Shown piece by piece: positions 21,183 to 28,867 of a stretch of DNA of 64,000 nt. Positions within the stretch are counted from its first letter, which is position 1. Each line of letters begins with the position of its first letter. The position numbers and the translations under genes are program-made. The stretch spans positions 1 to 64,000 of the forward strand of contig VHCG01000002.1 in assembly GCA_016871805.1 (NCBI GenBank). Direction: 5' to 3'. This DNA comes from Verrucomicrobiota bacterium (GTDB lineage: Bacteria > Verrucomicrobiota > Verrucomicrobiia > Limisphaerales > UBA9464). The notes under the pieces are model-generated. The model worked only from the letters and a program-made list of their open reading frames with translations, was not told the DNA's origin and ran no database searches.

Positions 21183-21797
21183 TCAGGCACCCCTCTTGAG
21201 ACAGGCCCTGACGAGTTGTTCCACGGATGCCGACTCGCCGAGGAGGCTCATCGCGCCACGGACGGACGTGGTGGCGTCGGCGGCCTTGAATCCCAGGGCC
21301 ACGAGCGCCGCGACGGCGTCCTGGAGTGTCGTGCCGTCGCTCGGGGTGTTCGGGTTCGCGACGCCGGAGGCGCCGGGTGCTCCGGGCGCGAGGCCGCCCA
21401 GCTTGTCCTTGAGTTCGACCACAATCCGTTCGGCCGTCTTGCGGCCGACGCCGGAGATGCTGGAGAGCGACTTGATGTCGCCGGAGGTCACGGCGGCCTG
21501 GAAGGCGCCCACGCTGAGTCTGCTGAGGACGTTGAGGGCGAGCTTCGGTCCGATGCCGGAGACGGTGTGGACGAGCAGACGGAAGAGGTCGCGTTCCGCA
21601 GCGGTCATGAAGCCGAAAAGGATGTGGGCATCCTCTCGGACCGCCAGGTGGGTGAGGATCCGGACCTCCTGTCCGACCGGCGGCAGCCGGTCGAATGACG
21701 ACAGCGGGATCAGCACCTCGTAGCCGACACCGTTGACATCGAGCGTGATCACCGACGGGAGGGCCTCGGTCAGCCGGCCATGGAGGAATGCGATCAT
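21183..21797 (-). CDS. ruvA: Holliday junction branch-migration protein RuvA
   Basis: RuvA binds four-way DNA junctions and loads the RuvB motor during recombination. The 204-residue protein starts at ATG 21797 (MIAFLHGRL); the upstream listed start is not conserved. The OB-fold N-terminal domain has the LDVNGVGYEVLIP strand. Two helix-hairpin-helix motifs follow: HTVSGIGPKLALNVLS and SSISGVGRKTAERIVVELKDKL. An acidic flexible linker precedes domain III (LQDAVAALVALGFKAADA). It lies 90 bp downstream of recJ in a recombination operon; ruvB and ruvC are not adjacent. Confidence 0.97.
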   Translation of the reverse strand: MIAFLHGRLTEALPSVITLDVNGVGYEVLIPLSSFDRLPPVGQEVRILTHLAVREDAHILFGFMTAAERDLFRLLVHTVSGIGPKLALNVLSRLSVGAFQAAVTSGDIKSLSSISGVGRKTAERIVVELKDKLGGLAPGAPGASGVANPNTPSDGTTLQDAVAALVALGFKAADATTSVRGAMSLLGESASVEQLVRACLKRGA

Positions 21798-21887
21798 CGG
21801 GCTGGCAAGTGAACCAAGGGGCCAGCGCCCCTGCAAAGCTTCCCGTGCATTGGCGGCGATGGCGTCGCAACGGCTCCGTGTCGCGGA

Positions 21888-23630
21888 TCAGCCCGGGATT
21901 GTGACGGGTTCCGAGGGACGCCAGTCGAGGAGCCGCATACGGACCCTGGAGCGGCCCTGGTAGATGTCGAGCTGGGGCACCACCGCCAGATCGAAGGTGC
22001 CACTGGGCAGCGGTTGGCCGGACTCGACCCCGCCCCACCAGAGGACATCGGCCATCGCGGAGCCATCGGTGACCCTCAGCCGCCAGTGCTGCTGGTCCTT
22101 GCCGATCCTCTGGGGCAATCCGACGAGCCGCACGGCAGGAATGATGAATTGGAGCGAGGGATTGCCCTGACCGAAGGGCTCGAGGCGGTTGAGGTCCGTC
22201 ATCCGCTCTGCGGTGAGATCTCGGAGGGGGACGATCGATTCGAGGCGGAGCTCGGGACGCAGGAGCTCGGCGGACAGACGCTCCCGGGCGATCCGGTTGA
22301 GACGCTCCCGGAACCGGTCGAGACGGTCGGCCTGGATCGTGACACCCGCGGCCATCGCATGGCCGCCGTGCTTCTCGAGAAGGTCGGCACAGTCCCGGAG
22401 GGCCTCGGCAAGGTCGAACCCCGGCACGCTCCGGCCGGAGCCACGCCAGAACTGCTGGTCGGCCCCAAGGATCAGGGTGGGCCGGTGGAACTCCCGCATC
22501 ACCCGGGCCGCCACGATGCCCACCACCCCGATGTGCCAGTCGCCGGAACCCTCGACGATCACGAAGTCGCGGTCGGGATCGAACCGCGAGCGGACGAGCG
22601 CTACGGCATCGTCCGCCATGCGTCGCTCGATCGCCTGGCGGTCCCGGTTGGTCTCGTCCAGCGCCCGGGCGAGCGGCATGGCCGTGTCGACATCTCCGGC
22701 CAATAGGAGGTTGAGCGCGGACTCGGCGGTCTCCAGTCGTCCGGCTGCGTTGAGACGGGGCCCGAGCTGGAATCCGACCTCATAAACCCCGACCGGCGAC
22801 TTCGTCTGGGCCATCGCCTTGAGCGCCACCAGGCCCGGCCGGGTCGTGGCCTCGAGCCGCTTCAGTCCGGCCGTCACGAGGATCCGGTTCTCCCCGCGGA
22901 TCGGCACGAGGTCGGCGATGGTCGCAAGGGCGACAAGATCGAGTTCCGCCTTCAGGTCCAGATCGAAGAAGCCCTGTTCCCCGAGCTCGCGTCCGCGTCG
23001 CAACACGGCGTGGAGCAGCTTGAAGGCCAGCGCCGCCGAGCAGAGCGACCTCGGACTGGTGGGACCGTCGGGACCCCGCTGGGGATTCACGATGGCATGG
23101 GCCGGTGGCGCCGGATCGGCAAGCTGGTGGTGGTCCACCACGATCACGTCGATGCCCCGCTCGGCCAGCCGGCGGATCTGCTCGGTCGAGGTCGACCCAC
23201 AGTCCACCGCCACCCAGAGGGGCGACTGGAACCGCTCGAGGCAGTTCTCCACCCCCGGAGTGCTGAGCCCGTAGCCCTCCTCCATCCGGTGCGGCAGGTA
23301 GTGGTGGACCGTCCATCCGAGGCGTCCGAGTCCCGTCTTGAGCAGGGTGGTCGAGGTGACGCCGTCGACATCGTAGTCGCCGAAGACGAGCACGGATTCG
23401 CCACGGGTCCTCGCCTCCATCAGCCGCGCAACCGCCCGTTCCATGTCCGGCAGACCGAACGGGTCGGAGAGCAGACGGAGGCGTGGCTCCAGGAAGAGGC
23501 GCGCCGATTCCGGGTCGGCGAGCTCGCGCTGCACGAGGCAGCGGGCGAGGAGGGGGTCGATCTCCAGCGTCGAGGCCAGCCGCCGGCACGCCTCCGGATC
23601 GGGCTCGGCGATCGTCCAGCGACACCTCAT
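21888..23630 (-). CDS. recJ: Single-stranded-DNA-specific exonuclease RecJ
   Basis: 5'-3' exonuclease of the DHH phosphoesterase family, 580 residues from ATG 23630. The listed longer ORF runs into exoD. DHH-domain motifs are VFGDYDVDGVTSTTLL, WVAVDCGST and IDVIVVDHHQLAD. The DHHA1 domain shows GSGDWHIGVVGIVAARV and EKHGGHAMAAGVTI, and an OB-like C-terminal part follows (RLEPFGQGNPSLQF). Metal ligands Asp, His and His are intact. The start codon overlaps the exoD-like stop by 4 bp (ATGA), which supports this start and translational coupling. Confidence 0.96.
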   Translation of the reverse strand: MRCRWTIAEPDPEACRRLASTLEIDPLLARCLVQRELADPESARLFLEPRLRLLSDPFGLPDMERAVARLMEARTRGESVLVFGDYDVDGVTSTTLLKTGLGRLGWTVHHYLPHRMEEGYGLSTPGVENCLERFQSPLWVAVDCGSTSTEQIRRLAERGIDVIVVDHHQLADPAPPAHAIVNPQRGPDGPTSPRSLCSAALAFKLLHAVLRRGRELGEQGFFDLDLKAELDLVALATIADLVPIRGENRILVTAGLKRLEATTRPGLVALKAMAQTKSPVGVYEVGFQLGPRLNAAGRLETAESALNLLLAGDVDTAMPLARALDETNRDRQAIERRMADDAVALVRSRFDPDRDFVIVEGSGDWHIGVVGIVAARVMREFHRPTLILGADQQFWRGSGRSVPGFDLAEALRDCADLLEKHGGHAMAAGVTIQADRLDRFRERLNRIARERLSAELLRPELRLESIVPLRDLTAERMTDLNRLEPFGQGNPSLQFIIPAVRLVGLPQRIGKDQQHWRLRVTDGSAMADVLWWGGVESGQPLPSGTFDLAVVPQLDIYQGRSRVRMRLLDWRPSEPVTIPG

Positions 23631-24340
23631 GCGAAAAGACCTCCGAGTCGACGCAACAAGGGATCGGAGTACTGGCGCCAGAGGTGCAGGATCAGGGCGG
23701 ACTGGATGTAGATGAGGAACCCGATGTAGGCCGAGGCGGCGACGGTGGCGAGGTAGCCTATCCAGAGCACGACGCCGTCCTCCTCCATCATGCCGGCGGC
23801 GACGAGGACGATCCCGATCGATGGGGTGAGGTTGGAGAGGGGGATGATGGGAGGAATGGGGGCGGCAAGGACGATGCCGCCGTAGATCAGGATCAGCGCA
23901 TTGACGCGTCGGGCGGTGTCTCCACGGATCCAGGCCTTGGCCCTGGGTTGGGTGGCCTTCTCGATCCAGTGGACCACCCGGATGCTGGCGCGGACGACCC
24001 CGGCGAGGACCTTGCCATCGATCCGCCGTTCCCCGAGGCGGCGGGGCAGCCGTGCGGTCCGACCCTGGAAGATCCGCCATGCGAGGAGGGCGATCACCAC
24101 GCCGAAGACGTTGCTGACCCCCGGGAGCGAGAATGGCGCCATAAAGGGCAGACAGAGGAGGATGATCAGTGCGTAGGGCCCCCGGTCCGCGGTCTGCGCG
24201 AGCAGCTGGTTCAGGTCAAGGGGCCGGTCCCCTGGAGTGGACACGATCCGGGACAGCTGCTCCGAGAGGGAGACCGGACCGGGTGCCACGAGGCCCTCGG
24301 ACCTAGCGTTCGGCCGTGTGGACTCCTCGGCCGGGTTCAT
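23627..24340 (-). CDS. ExoD-family exopolysaccharide synthesis membrane protein
   Basis: Integral membrane protein of 237 residues from ATG 24340. The ExoD signature LLAQTADRGPYALIILLCLPFMAPFSLPGVSNVFG is followed by a basic cytosolic stretch (LPRRLGERRIDGKVL) and three to four further hydrophobic segments. ExoD proteins influence exopolysaccharide production and alkaline tolerance in rhizobia, but the biochemical role is not settled. It overlaps terC at its start and recJ at its stop by 4 bp each, so it is embedded in a coupled operon. Confidence 0.88.
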   Translation of the reverse strand: MNPAEESTRPNARSEGLVAPGPVSLSEQLSRIVSTPGDRPLDLNQLLAQTADRGPYALIILLCLPFMAPFSLPGVSNVFGVVIALLAWRIFQGRTARLPRRLGERRIDGKVLAGVVRASIRVVHWIEKATQPRAKAWIRGDTARRVNALILIYGGIVLAAPIPPIIPLSNLTPSIGIVLVAAGMMEEDGVVLWIGYLATVAASAYIGFLIYIQSALILHLWRQYSDPLLRRLGGLFA

Positions 24341-25317
24341 GACTTGGACCCGTCGTCGTCCGACACCGTGCGGCCTCCCAGAAGCACCGAGGCCAGCATC
24401 GAGGTCAGGATCGTGCCCACGACGAATCCCAGAGACACGTTGGTGAGGTAGTCCCCCAGCCAGAGCTTGAGCCAGTGCTCGGCGAGCATCTTGGCACCGA
24501 TGAACATCAGCACCAGGGCGAGTCCGTACTTCAGCAGCCGGAAGTAGCCCATGAGGCTGGCCAGCACGAAGTAGAGGGACCGGAGACCCAGGATCGCAAA
24601 GACGTTCGAGGTGAAGACGATGAACGGGTCCTTGGTCACCCCGAAGATGGCCGGGATGGAGTCGAGGGCGAAGACGACATCGGTCGCCTCGACCATGATG
24701 AGCACGAGGGCGAGCGGGGTGAGCATCCGGCGTCCCGCCTGCACCGTGACGAACCGCTCTCCGGCGAAGTCCTTGGTGAGCGGGAAGAGCCGACGCGCCA
24801 GGCGCACCGGGATCGAGTTTTCGGGCTCGACCGAGTCCCCGTCCTCCCCGGCCGCGAGCATCTTGATCCCGGTGTACAGAAGGAAGGCCCCCATGAGGTA
24901 TAGCGTCCAGTGGAAGCGCTGGATGAGGGCGGCCCCGGCGAGGATCATGACGCCTCGCATGACAAGGGCTCCGAGGATGCCCCAGAAGAGGACCCGTCGC
25001 TGCCAGGGGGCGGGCACCGCGAAGTAGCGGAAGATCATCGCGATGACGAACACGTTGTCCATGGACAGCGACAGCTCCACCACATAGCCGGTGAGGAAGG
25101 TGGTGGACTGTTCGGCGGTCCAGCCGGCGATCAGATGGGGGGCGCCCACCAGGGCGAAGGCAACGGCCGAGGCGGCCCAGACGGCGGTCCATCCGAGCGC
25201 CTCCTGGAACCGGACTTCCCGGCTCTCGCGGTTCAGGACGCCCAGGTCCAGCGCGAGGGCCACAAGGACGAACGCAACGAAGCCGACCCAGTGCCAGGCA
25301 GTGATGGCGGCGAGCAC
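24337..25317 (-). CDS. TerC/Alx family integral membrane protein
   Basis: Multi-pass membrane protein of 326 residues, GTG start. TerC family motifs include the acidic intramembrane pairs VELSLSMDNVFVIAMIF and EATDVVFALDSIPAIFGVTKDP. These proteins are linked to manganese export, tellurite resistance and metal loading of secreted proteins. The length and central loop (EDGDSVEPENS) match the Alx/YkoY-like longer subgroup. Only about 50 nt separate it from an upstream terminator, so there is no room for the yybP-ykoY manganese riboswitch that often controls this family. It is the first gene of the operon running to DUF374. Confidence 0.92.
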   Translation of the reverse strand: MLAAITAWHWVGFVAFVLVALALDLGVLNRESREVRFQEALGWTAVWAASAVAFALVGAPHLIAGWTAEQSTTFLTGYVVELSLSMDNVFVIAMIFRYFAVPAPWQRRVLFWGILGALVMRGVMILAGAALIQRFHWTLYLMGAFLLYTGIKMLAAGEDGDSVEPENSIPVRLARRLFPLTKDFAGERFVTVQAGRRMLTPLALVLIMVEATDVVFALDSIPAIFGVTKDPFIVFTSNVFAILGLRSLYFVLASLMGYFRLLKYGLALVLMFIGAKMLAEHWLKLWLGDYLTNVSLGFVVGTILTSMLASVLLGGRTVSDDDGSKS

Positions 25318-25359
25318 AGTTGGGATCGTATCGCAGAACGGACGCAGTTCCAGTGTGGG

Positions 25360-25390
25360 AAAAGGAAAAGGCCGGCGGAGACCGGCCTTT
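25360..25390 (-). terminator. Intrinsic terminator after the DUF3568-like lipoprotein
   Basis: AAAGGCCGG and CCGGCCTTT form a 9-bp stem with loop TCTCCG on the minus strand, followed by TCCTTTTCCC. It separates the lipoprotein gene from the terC operon. Confidence 0.8.
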
Positions 25391-25420
25391 GGTGCGCTGG
25401 ATCCGGGAAACCCGGGTTCC

Positions 25421-25804
25421 TCAGCGGGTCTGGGTCAGCTTGACCGCGATCTGCTTGTCGAGCTCCGCGGCCAGCAGGATGTCGGTGCCGCCCGCACGGG
25501 TCCGAATCTGCACGAAGGTGCGGGCCACGCCGGTCTCGATCTCATCCACCCGGAACCAGACCGACTTGTTGTCGACCTTCGCGGTCAGGGTGTTGTCGAT
25601 CAGGTTCTCCCCGGTGATCGTCCCGTTGTAGGCCAGCACGTCCCTGGCGGCCTTGAACACCTGTGCGACGGATCTCTGGTAACGGCTCTCGACCTTGTCC
25701 TGGGCGAAGGGCACGCCGAAGCGCTTGGACCCGGTCTCGGTGGAATAGCAGCCAGCCGCCGAGAACGCGGCCACGGCGAGGAGTGCGAACAGAAGGATTC
25801 TCAT
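25421..25804 (-). CDS. DUF3568-like outer-membrane lipoprotein
   Basis: Small exported lipoprotein of 127 residues from ATG 25804. The leader MRILLFALLAVAAFSAAGC ends in the lipobox AAGC, so signal peptidase II cleavage at Cys19 is expected. The mature part (VAQVFKAARDVLAYNGTI, ENLIDNTLTAKVDNKSVWFRVDEI) matches the general form of DUF3568 proteins, whose function is unknown. A strong terminator follows. A three-copy 15-bp tandem repeat lies upstream of its start. Confidence 0.82.
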   Translation of the reverse strand: MRILLFALLAVAAFSAAGCYSTETGSKRFGVPFAQDKVESRYQRSVAQVFKAARDVLAYNGTITGENLIDNTLTAKVDNKSVWFRVDEIETGVARTFVQIRTRAGGTDILLAAELDKQIAVKLTQTR

Positions 25805-25841
25805 GACGCCGGCGATGCAAACACAGAGGACCGGACCGTCA

Positions 25842-25886
25842 AGCCTTGCCTGTAACAGCCTTGCCTGTGACAGCCTTGCCTGTGAC
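25842..25886. repeat. Tandem 15-bp repeat, three copies
   Basis: AGCCTTGCCTGTAAC followed by two copies of AGCCTTGCCTGTGAC, directly head to tail. It lies between the lipoprotein start (minus strand, 38 bp away) and the end of the next minus-strand gene, so it sits in the lipoprotein leader/promoter region. Confidence 0.75.
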
Positions 25887-25908
25887 CGAGGCCCAGGGCG
25901 ACGAGGCC

Positions 25909-26907
25909 TCAGCGCACGGGCTCTGGAATCACCCGGAGGAACCGGGGACAGGTCGGTGCGGAGGTCGGAGCGGTCTGTCGGACCACGAATGCCTCGGGTC
26001 CGTCGTCCACGACCTCGCAGTCCATCGAGGCGGGACGCCACGACAGGCAGTCGTCGGACACCTCGATGCGCCAGCGGACGGGACGATCCCGACGACGAGG
26101 CACCCGGATCTCGAGGAATTCCTGGCCGGACCGGGTCTGCAGGGACGGCTGAAGCCAGCGTGTGGGTGTGGCGGCCCGGGCCATCGACGGATCGCGACCC
26201 AGGACGAAGTCGACGGCATCCTCCGATGTTGGGGTCCGGCCACCGTGGTCAATGGACTCCGAGAGCCACTGTGTCCAGGTCGTGACGGGGGGCAGGCTGC
26301 CGGTGACCGATGCGGTCGTCAGACGGATCTGTCCGTCGGCCAGGCGGATCGAGCCGAGCACGATCTGGGTGGCGTCCTTGACGAACCACTGGAGGGGGAT
26401 CGGGTTGGCGCGGTTCGCCTTGGGCCACACCCATCGTTCGGACCGGAACAGGGTCCATTCGCCCGCGGATTCGGAGCCGCTGAATCCCCAGATGTAGACC
26501 GTGTCGCCGGACTCCAGCGGGGGGTTCTGGGTTGGAACGTGGACGAGTGCGGTGAACCAGCGGGTGTCCGGGTTGAAGCGCGTCCGCTGGACGGGAATCC
26601 AGTGGCGCGACCAGTCGGCGGTGTTCTGTGCCGTCGGCACGAATCCCTTGGTGAAGCCGCCGAGTTCGAACTGGAAGCCGGCGTTGAGCGGCTGTCCCAG
26701 GCTGGTGACATGGTCCTGTCCGGGCAGGGACCCCCAGGAGATCCGCTCCGCGGAGGCGGGAAGGAGGAGGAGCAGAGCCAGGAGGAACGACCCGATCCAG
26801 ATCCGGCACGATGGCGTGACGGTCAGGGACCGGGAAACGGACCAGGATCCGGGGATGGGGCGGATCGGAGAGGGACCGGCGGGTCTTTTGCTCGGGGTTT
26901 GGTTCAT
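25909..26907 (-). CDS. Secreted hypothetical protein
   Basis: A 332-residue protein of unknown function, starting at ATG 26907. A basic, Ser/Pro-rich N-terminus of about 30 residues precedes a hydrophobic helix (IWIGSFLLALLLLLPASAE), an unusually long signal peptide. The mature part has SWGSLPGQDH, FQFELGGFTKGFVPT, GDTVYIWGFSG and LQWFVKDATQ, features I associate with uncharacterised verrucomicrobial surface proteins, and ends with a possible Ig-like or beta-rich region (EVSDDCLSWRPAS). It is divergent from the pseudopilin gene at 27140. No catalytic motif is recognised. Confidence 0.7.
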   Translation of the reverse strand: MNQTPSKRPAGPSPIRPIPGSWSVSRSLTVTPSCRIWIGSFLLALLLLLPASAERISWGSLPGQDHVTSLGQPLNAGFQFELGGFTKGFVPTAQNTADWSRHWIPVQRTRFNPDTRWFTALVHVPTQNPPLESGDTVYIWGFSGSESAGEWTLFRSERWVWPKANRANPIPLQWFVKDATQIVLGSIRLADGQIRLTTASVTGSLPPVTTWTQWLSESIDHGGRTPTSEDAVDFVLGRDPSMARAATPTRWLQPSLQTRSGQEFLEIRVPRRRDRPVRWRIEVSDDCLSWRPASMDCEVVDDGPEAFVVRQTAPTSAPTCPRFLRVIPEPVR

Positions 26908-27139
26908 GGCTTTGGAATTCTGCAGCGAGATGACGTCACGGACACCGGGCATGATCTGGCGTAATGAACACGCCGGGGCACGCCGCGACATCCATGGGAA
27001 GAATTCGAGCACCTCACGTGCCTTCTCAGGAACGAGAAGTGCACCTGGGTCGTGCCTTTGGAAAACTCCTTGGTCGGCAACCGCTCGGGCCTATTCTTCG
27101 GGGCGGCCCGAGCAGGGCCTACCGTTGTCACTCCGCACC

Positions 27140-27982
27140 ATGCGACCGCTCCAGAATTCCCAGTCCGTCCATCGAGCCTTCACCCTCATCGAGCTGCTCG
27201 TCGTCATCGCCATCATTGCGATCCTCGCTGGCATGCTCCTTCCGGCCCTCGGCAAGGCGAAAACCAAGGCGCAGGGCATCGCCTGCATGAGCAACCTCAA
27301 GCAGCTGCAGCTCGCTCATATCATGTATCCCAATGACCACAACGACCGGCTCACCGCCCCGGGCAACTCCCGGGACGAGCCCTACCAGTGGGTCGGAGGC
27401 TGGCTGGGATGGCCCGGACCGTTCCCAAGCGACAACACTAACCTCCAGATGCTCATGGACGAGAAGTTTTCCAAGTTCGTCCCCTATCTCGGCACGCCGG
27501 CCGTCTATAAGTGCCCGGCGGACGTCAGTCAGGTGCGCCTTGGCTCCAAAAAGTTCCCCCGCGTCCGCAGCATGGGCATGAGCCAGGCCATGGGCGGTCC
27601 TGGGGAATGGCTGCCGCCGGGAGGATCGATGGTGGCAAACCAGAAGACCTACAAGACCTTCTACAAAAACTCGGATCTCGCGGCGGTCGGCCCCAGCCGG
27701 CTCTGGGTGCTGCTCGACGAACATCCCGATAGCATCAACGCAGGCGGCTTCGCCAACACCATGGTCGAGAACCCGACCCAGGCACGGATCGTCGACTACC
27801 CGGCGTCCTACCACAACAAGGCGGCGGGCATCTCCTTTGCCGATGGTCATGCCGAGATCCGCAAGTGGATCGATGGACGGACGGTCGTCGGGGTGAAGTT
27901 CTACGAGATGCCGCTCAACGTGGCGTCCCCGAACAACCGGGACATGATCTGGTTGTCGGAGCGGACGTCCGTGAAGAACTAG
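27140..27982 (+). CDS. H-X9-DG-type pseudopilin (prepilin N-terminal domain protein)
   Basis: Exported pseudopilin of 280 residues from ATG 27140. The prepilin peptidase site lies in HRAFTLIELLVVIAIIAILAGMLLPAL. The C-terminal region has the conserved NKAAGISFADGHAEIRKW segment, a His-to-DG spacing typical of the H-X9-DG domain found in large paralogous families of Verrucomicrobiota and Planctomycetota. Two Cys residues (IACMSNLKQLQ and YKCPADVS) may form a disulfide. Function of these secreted proteins is unknown. It is monocistronic, followed by a repeat-rich intergenic region. Confidence 0.9.
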   Translation: MRPLQNSQSVHRAFTLIELLVVIAIIAILAGMLLPALGKAKTKAQGIACMSNLKQLQLAHIMYPNDHNDRLTAPGNSRDEPYQWVGGWLGWPGPFPSDNTNLQMLMDEKFSKFVPYLGTPAVYKCPADVSQVRLGSKKFPRVRSMGMSQAMGGPGEWLPPGGSMVANQKTYKTFYKNSDLAAVGPSRLWVLLDEHPDSINAGGFANTMVENPTQARIVDYPASYHNKAAGISFADGHAEIRKWIDGRTVVGVKFYEMPLNVASPNNRDMIWLSERTSVKN

Positions 27983-28013
27983 CGGGGGGCGGACCGAGAC
28001 GATTGGAAGGTGG

Positions 28014-28035
28014 GTGATGCAGTGCCCTGCATCAC
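28014..28035 (+). repeat. Dispersed palindromic repeat, copy 3
   Basis: GTGATGCAG-TGCC-CTGCATCAC, identical to copy 2. Here it is embedded in further complementarity: a flanking AAGGTGG can pair with CCACCTT (28007-28057) and a TGGGCGC-GGCA-GCGCCCA hairpin follows at 28036-28053, giving alternative folds. Confidence 0.75.
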
Positions 28036-28133
28036 TGGGCGCGGCAGCGCCCACCTTGCGAGGCGGGAGTCAACCTGCGGGGAATGCGGAATGGTGGTGC
28101 CGGGAGGGTCGAGCCGTGGGAGCGGGTGAGGCG

Positions 28134-28193
28134 TGGGGGATGTGGGTGCCGTGGGCACCCGGTGGCCCAGGGTACGGATCCACCCACCGGTGC
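28134..28193. repeat. Second dispersed repeat (GTGGCCCAG / CCACCCACCGG), copy 2
   Basis: Contains GCACCCGGTGGCCCAG and TCCACCCACCGG, matching 20333-20388, and ends 10 bp before the ridA stop. It lies about 100 bp from palindrome copy 3, as its partner copy does from palindrome copy 2. Confidence 0.55.
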
Positions 28194-28203
28194 GATCCTG
28201 CTG

Positions 28204-28593
28204 TCAGGCTTCGATCTGCGCGATGACCTCGATCTCCACCGCGGCTCCGCGGGGCAGGGCGGAGATCTGGACGGTCGAGCGTGCAGGGAAGGGCTTCGGA
28301 AAGTATTCCGCGTAGACCTCGTTCATCCCGGTGAATTCCGCGAGGTTGGTCATGAAGACCGTCGACTTCACCACGTTCCCAAACCCAAGCCCTTCGGCGG
28401 CGAGCAGCAGACGGACGTTCTCAAGGACCCGTCGGGTCTGGTCCCGGATGTCCGACGGAACCGGTCCGCCGGGATGGGCGGGATCGATCGGGACCTGGCC
28501 GGAGCAGAACAGAAGACCGCCCGCCTTGATCCCATGGGTGTAGGGCCCGAGGGCGGGAGGAAGCGTCGAGGGGCTGACGGGAATTTTGGGCAT
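28204..28593 (-). CDS. ridA: RidA family reactive intermediate (enamine/imine) deaminase
   Basis: Cytosolic trimeric enzyme that hydrolyses reactive 2-aminoacrylate and related enamines made by PLP enzymes. Length (129) is standard. Diagnostic segments are LGPYTHGIKAGGLLFCSGQVPIDP, VVKSTVFMTNLAEFTGMNEVYAEYF, the substrate Arg in FPARSTVQISALPRGAAVEIE and the C-terminal Glu. It lies 4 bp after iscX, so both are probably co-transcribed; PLP and Fe-S metabolism can be linked through cysteine desulfurase chemistry (inference). Confidence 0.95.
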   Translation of the reverse strand: MPKIPVSPSTLPPALGPYTHGIKAGGLLFCSGQVPIDPAHPGGPVPSDIRDQTRRVLENVRLLLAAEGLGFGNVVKSTVFMTNLAEFTGMNEVYAEYFPKPFPARSTVQISALPRGAAVEIEVIAQIEA

Positions 28594-28597
28594 GGTC

Positions 28598-28798
28598 TTA
28601 TTGTTTCTCCTCGTACCATGCCATCTGGATGGCCTCGAGGATCTTCTCGTTCGACCCTTCCGGCGCGTCGCTGAAGTCCTCCAGCTCCAGGACCATCTTG
28701 TGCAGCTTCGGGAAGCTCAACCGAAGGGGATCCTGGTCCGGGAATTTGTCCGCCAATGCCCACGCGACCTCGTCCGAGTCCTTCCATGTCAGTTTCAT
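28598..28798 (-). CDS. iscX: Fe-S cluster assembly protein IscX
   Basis: Small acidic protein of 66 residues that binds the cysteine desulfurase IscS and iron and regulates Fe-S cluster formation. I chose the ATG at 28798 over the listed TTG because it gives exactly the usual 66-residue length and the typical LTWKDSDEVAWALADKFP start. The IscX signature LELEDFSDAPEGSNEKILEAIQMAWYEE is very well conserved. In proteobacteria iscX ends the isc operon; here it is orphaned, paired only with ridA. Confidence 0.93.
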   Translation of the reverse strand: MKLTWKDSDEVAWALADKFPDQDPLRLSFPKLHKMVLELEDFSDAPEGSNEKILEAIQMAWYEEKQ

Positions 28799-28867
28799 CG
28801 CCAAGGTCTCGATGGAATCGGTCCGAGCGTCAAGTCACAGTCCTTTGCGGATTCCCCCGGCGTTGCC

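Noticed and set aside
25318-25420. yybP-ykoY manganese riboswitch upstream of terC
   Set aside because: Only about 50 nt lie between the upstream terminator and the TerC start, and no riboswitch core is visible.
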